The notes below the pieces were generated by a model. The model searched no databases and was not told where the DNA came from. It saw nothing but the letters and a program-made list of their open reading frames with translations. This document shows positions 33,949 through 35,491 of a DNA stretch of 35,491 nt, piece by piece. The DNA is from Nitrospira sp. (GTDB lineage Bacteria; Nitrospirota; Nitrospiria; Nitrospirales; Nitrospiraceae), in the NCBI GenBank assembly GCA_016873455.1, contig VGXE01000019.1, positions 1 through 35,491 on the forward strand, in the 5' to 3' direction. Numbering within the stretch: position 1 is the stretch's first letter; each line of letters starts with the position of its first letter. Made by a program: the position numbers and the translations under genes.

Positions 33949-33981
33949 GAAGGGGCAAGAGGCAAGGTACAAGGGGCAAGG
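33949..33981 (+). repeat. GGGGCAAG micro-repeat
   Basis: GAAGGGGCAAGAGGCAAGG followed by TACAAGGGGCAAGG: imperfect tandem copies of the same unit that forms the tail of glmU (18824-18859). Confidence 0.65.
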
Positions 33982-33987
33982 CTCATC

Positions 33988-34080
33988 GAAAATTTTGAAT
34001 GTTGAATGTTTAATGTTGAGTGTGAAATCCAATTCTCAAAACTCAACTCAAAATTCAACATTCAAAATTCAACATTGGGC
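33988..34080 (+). repeat. AATGTTGAATTTTG inverted micro-repeat
   Basis: The left arm TTTTGAATGTTGAATG with TTTAATGTTGAGTG (33993-34021) pairs with the right arm (34031-34077), whose reverse complement is AATGTTGAATTTTGAATG then TTGAATTTTGAGTTGAG. AT-rich, long and able to pair in several registers. It lies just past the 3' end of the LuxR-type gene (minus strand) and could act on its transcript end. Confidence 0.8.
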
Positions 34081-34089
34081 CATAAACTG

Positions 34090-34698
34090 CTAAGAATTGA
34101 ATACCTGGACGAGTATGCCGGTCCGAGTGGTGGCGTTGGTCTTTCGCATGACGTGCTTGATGTGCTCTTTGACTGTTTGCTCGGTAATTTGGAGGGCGTT
34201 GGCAATTTCCTTATTGGTCCAACCCTTTGCCAGATGCTCGACCACTGATTGCTCGCGATTTGTCAGTTGGAATCGTTCTCGAGCATGTTCAGTGTTCAAG
34301 TTCTGTTTCCGGCCGAGCTCCTCCATTGTGACCACGAGTCGCGCATTTTGGACACCGCTCCGGTCAGGAAGACCGAAACCTCTGAGGAGAATCGGCTGAT
34401 TCGGATCTCCCGCCACTCGTTTCAGCTCGAACTGTTCCCAGTCCTTTGCCTCAGTACGGATGTGTAGTGCCTTGATGATTTCACTGCACAGCTCTGTGAG
34501 TGCGGTAGGAAGTACGCCGTGAGCGAATTTTGCCGCCTGCCCGCCATGTTCAATCGCATTGATTTTCTTGGCGAGCTCCGACGCCTGTCGATTCATGTGA
34601 AGGAGCTGCATGGAGGCTGAAAGCACCACAATCCCGGATCCTGCACGCTGATCCGCAAGGCTGTCGGTTTGATCAAGAGCGGCGGGGTTGTTGGTCAT
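34090..34698 (-). CDS. LuxR-family transcriptional regulator with N-terminal PAS-like domain
   Basis: 202 residues from ATG 34698 (MTNNPAALDQTDSLADQ); the TTG at 34737 lies inside the probable -10 element and is rejected. The N-terminal part (about 15-125: GSGIVVLSASMQLLHMNRQA, SELAKKINAI, FELKRVAGDPNQPILLRGFG, ARLVVTMEEL) looks like a PAS-type sensor. The C-terminal LuxR/GerE helix-turn-helix is clear: FQLTNREQSVVEHLAKGWTN, KEIANALQITEQTVKEHIKH and VMRKTNATTRTGILVQV. No receiver phospho-acceptor domain and no membrane segment. It probably senses a small ligand or redox cue and binds DNA. Its own promoter has a palindrome in the spacer, so autoregulation is plausible. Confidence 0.9.
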   Translation of the reverse strand: MTNNPAALDQTDSLADQRAGSGIVVLSASMQLLHMNRQASELAKKINAIEHGGQAAKFAHGVLPTALTELCSEIIKALHIRTEAKDWEQFELKRVAGDPNQPILLRGFGLPDRSGVQNARLVVTMEELGRKQNLNTEHARERFQLTNREQSVVEHLAKGWTNKEIANALQITEQTVKEHIKHVMRKTNATTRTGILVQVFNS

Positions 34699-35012
34699 AA
34701 CGAAGCAAGCCGTAGTAGATCCTAATGTACACAGCAATACTATCTAACCCTTTTGGGGGAGTCAACTTATACCTTAGAGAACGCAGGGCATACATCATCG
34801 GTATTGTGACAATTTGAGCTTCGCTCTATATTTTCACCACAGTCGCAACTGGTCATCCTCTCTCATCGAAGGCTTCGTTCGCCGCTGAGATGGAGTGTGT
34901 TGCTGGGTTTCGGGAAGAGTTTTGGAGTTTTTGGATTTCACGCGCAGAAGAGAAAAATAAATGCTATGTTTGGTACGCGTTGCACCGAATTTCTTTCCAG
35001 GAGGGGGATGGC
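34699..35012. other. Divergent intergenic region between LuxR-type and PilZ genes
   Basis: About 314 bp without a supported gene. It holds the LuxR-type promoter near its left end. The remainder (about 34770-34995) shows no repeat family and no strong plus-strand promoter that I can support. The reading frame of the PilZ gene is open back to 34890, but that part lacks a Shine-Dalgarno and family-like sequence. Confidence 0.6.
34737..34765 (-). promoter_or_regulatory. Promoter of the LuxR-type gene with a CCCAAAAGGG palindrome in the spacer
   Basis: On the minus strand TTGACT (34765-34760) and TAGTAT (34742-34737) are spaced by exactly 17 bp. The spacer contains CCCCAAAAGGG, an inverted repeat (CCC-AAAA-GGG) well placed for a repressor or autoregulator. 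The transcription start would be near 34731, giving a leader of about 30 nt. Confidence 0.55.
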
Positions 35013-35015
35013 GTG

Positions 35016-35360
35016 ATGCAGAAAGAGTGGGAGTGGCCGATGAAGGAAAGTCATGAAAGCCATAGCGAGAGGGCAGCGTTATTGCGGTCGATCCCCTATG
35101 AGATCACGGCATCAGCGGAAGGTGCTGCCGTGTCGGCCGTTAGCGGGAGAGCGCTGTCCCTTAATATTAGCAGTGGCGGGATGTTGGTCTTAATGGAGCA
35201 GGCACCTCAAGTCGAACAGGTCTTGAAGGTGTATGTCCCCACGCCGATTACCATTGCTGAAACTCCGACCCTGGCTGAGGTCCGGTGGACGAGAAAGTTG
35301 CCGTTCGGGAAATCAAACGGCAACGGGGCCTATTTTGTCGGGCTGAAGTTCATGTTCTAA
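35016..35360 (+). CDS. PilZ domain protein
   Basis: 114 residues from ATG 35016 (MQKEWEWPMKESHESHSERA). A GTG at 35013 is also possible. AGGAGGGGG at 34999-35007 is the ribosome site and argues against the upstream ATG at 34890. The PilZ core is visible: SERAALLRSIPYEITAS, ALSLNISSGGMLVLM (the D/N-x-S-x-x-G motif as NISSGG), VLKVYVPTPITIAETP, LAEVRWTRKLPF and GAYFVGLKFMF. PilZ domains bind cyclic di-GMP through an RxxxR and the [DN]xSxxG motif. Here the second is good; the first would have to come from RAALLR, with x4 spacing, so c-di-GMP binding is uncertain. The neighbour LuxR-type gene is divergent. Confidence 0.82.
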   Translation: MQKEWEWPMKESHESHSERAALLRSIPYEITASAEGAAVSAVSGRALSLNISSGGMLVLMEQAPQVEQVLKVYVPTPITIAETPTLAEVRWTRKLPFGKSNGNGAYFVGLKFMF

Positions 35361-35365
35361 GTGTG

Positions 35366-35491
35366 AGGTCTTGTCAATAGGTGTGTAAATGAGGTTCAGG
35401 CGGCGGTCCTCTCGGACTGATCGTTTCTGTCGCGGTTCACACTTCCTGACCGTCTCATTTTCCCATCCTTGAACGGCACACCGGCGGCGAC
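35366..35491 (-). mobile_element. Possible insertion-sequence end with transposase 3' fragment
   Basis: GTCTTGTCAATAGG with GTGTGTAAATGAGG (35368-35394) resembles the tips of some IS256-family elements, whose ends contain a GTGTAAA core (recalled pattern). Immediately inside it a minus-strand frame is open from the window edge to TGA 35398-35396 and would encode about 31 C-terminal residues including AAGVPFKDGKMRRSGS. The compact stop-to-tip spacing is IS-like. The other end is outside the window, so the call is tentative. Confidence 0.3.

Larger units (their letters stand above)
33762..34089. other. Repeat-rich intergenic region (328 bp)
   Basis: The gap between the small lipoprotein and the LuxR-type regulator holds no convincing gene. 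From left to right it shows the GGAGGT site of the lipoprotein, an AT-rich block (33855-33890) with a plus-strand promoter candidate, a small GTACTC/GAGTAT hairpin (33909-33924), a GGGGCAAG repeat tract and an AT-rich inverted micro-repeat. It is a composite of at least two repeat families. Confidence 0.7.

Overview
The window looks like a chromosomal segment of a Gram-negative bacterium of moderately high GC (I estimate high 50s %). It has TonB-dependent outer-membrane receptors, lipoproteins, an indirect GatCAB amidation pathway and a glycogen synthase. The gene set, the many small secreted or unknown proteins and the style of intergenic repeats fit Nitrospira (Nitrospirota) best. That assignment is inference from remembered family and repeat patterns; no rRNA or nitrification marker is present to prove it.

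Layout. (1) 1-4239, + strand: the 3' part of a siderophore-type TonB-dependent receptor, a PepSY-type membrane protein, a TonB energy transducer and an FmdB-like zinc-ribbon protein, packed as an operon. (2) 4242-5303, - strand: class I DAHP synthase, meeting the first operon tail to tail with 2 bp between stop codons. (3) 5468-9035, + strand: a second uptake locus with a His-rich DUF2946-like exported protein, a receptor with an N-terminal carboxypeptidase-regulatory domain, a palindromic repeat, and a small exported protein with a TonB-C-like domain but no linker. (4) A PAP2 phosphatase (9119-9709, +). (5) 16386-9725, - strand: tmk, holB, metG, a secreted protein of unknown function, a CDF metal exporter and a CobW/COG0523 GTPase. 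(6) 16610-33259, + strand: a long housekeeping array of DUF502 protein, glmU, glmS, gatC, panD, gatA, DUF948 protein, YtxH-like protein, gatB, eno, ftsB-like, era, mgtE, recO, DUF971 protein, lipoprotein and glgA. (7) 33252-35491: a small lipoprotein (-), a repeat-rich gap, a PAS-like/LuxR-type regulator (-), a PilZ protein (+) and what may be the edge of an insertion sequence.

Functional picture. The left third is dominated by TonB-dependent uptake and metal homeostasis. The centre holds DNA replication support (tmk, holB), translation (metG, gatCAB), amino-sugar synthesis for the envelope (glmU, glmS), glycolysis (eno), division (ftsB), ribosome maturation (era), repair (recO) and storage carbon (glgA).

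The most unusual signal is not a protein. At least eight gaps between housekeeping genes carry short-period, often self-complementary micro-repeats, each gap with its own unit (for example GTGAAACGT, TATGGCATATGGC, AATGTTGAATTTTG, GGGGCAAG). Two of them are clear copies of one family, 26877-26985 and 31605-31722. Others reach into coding ends: the GlmU C-terminal tail is partly encoded by a GGGGCAA repeat, the glmS stop codon lies in a long hairpin, and one hairpin runs into the Shine-Dalgarno of the DUF948 gene. I see no rRNA, tRNA or CRISPR array.
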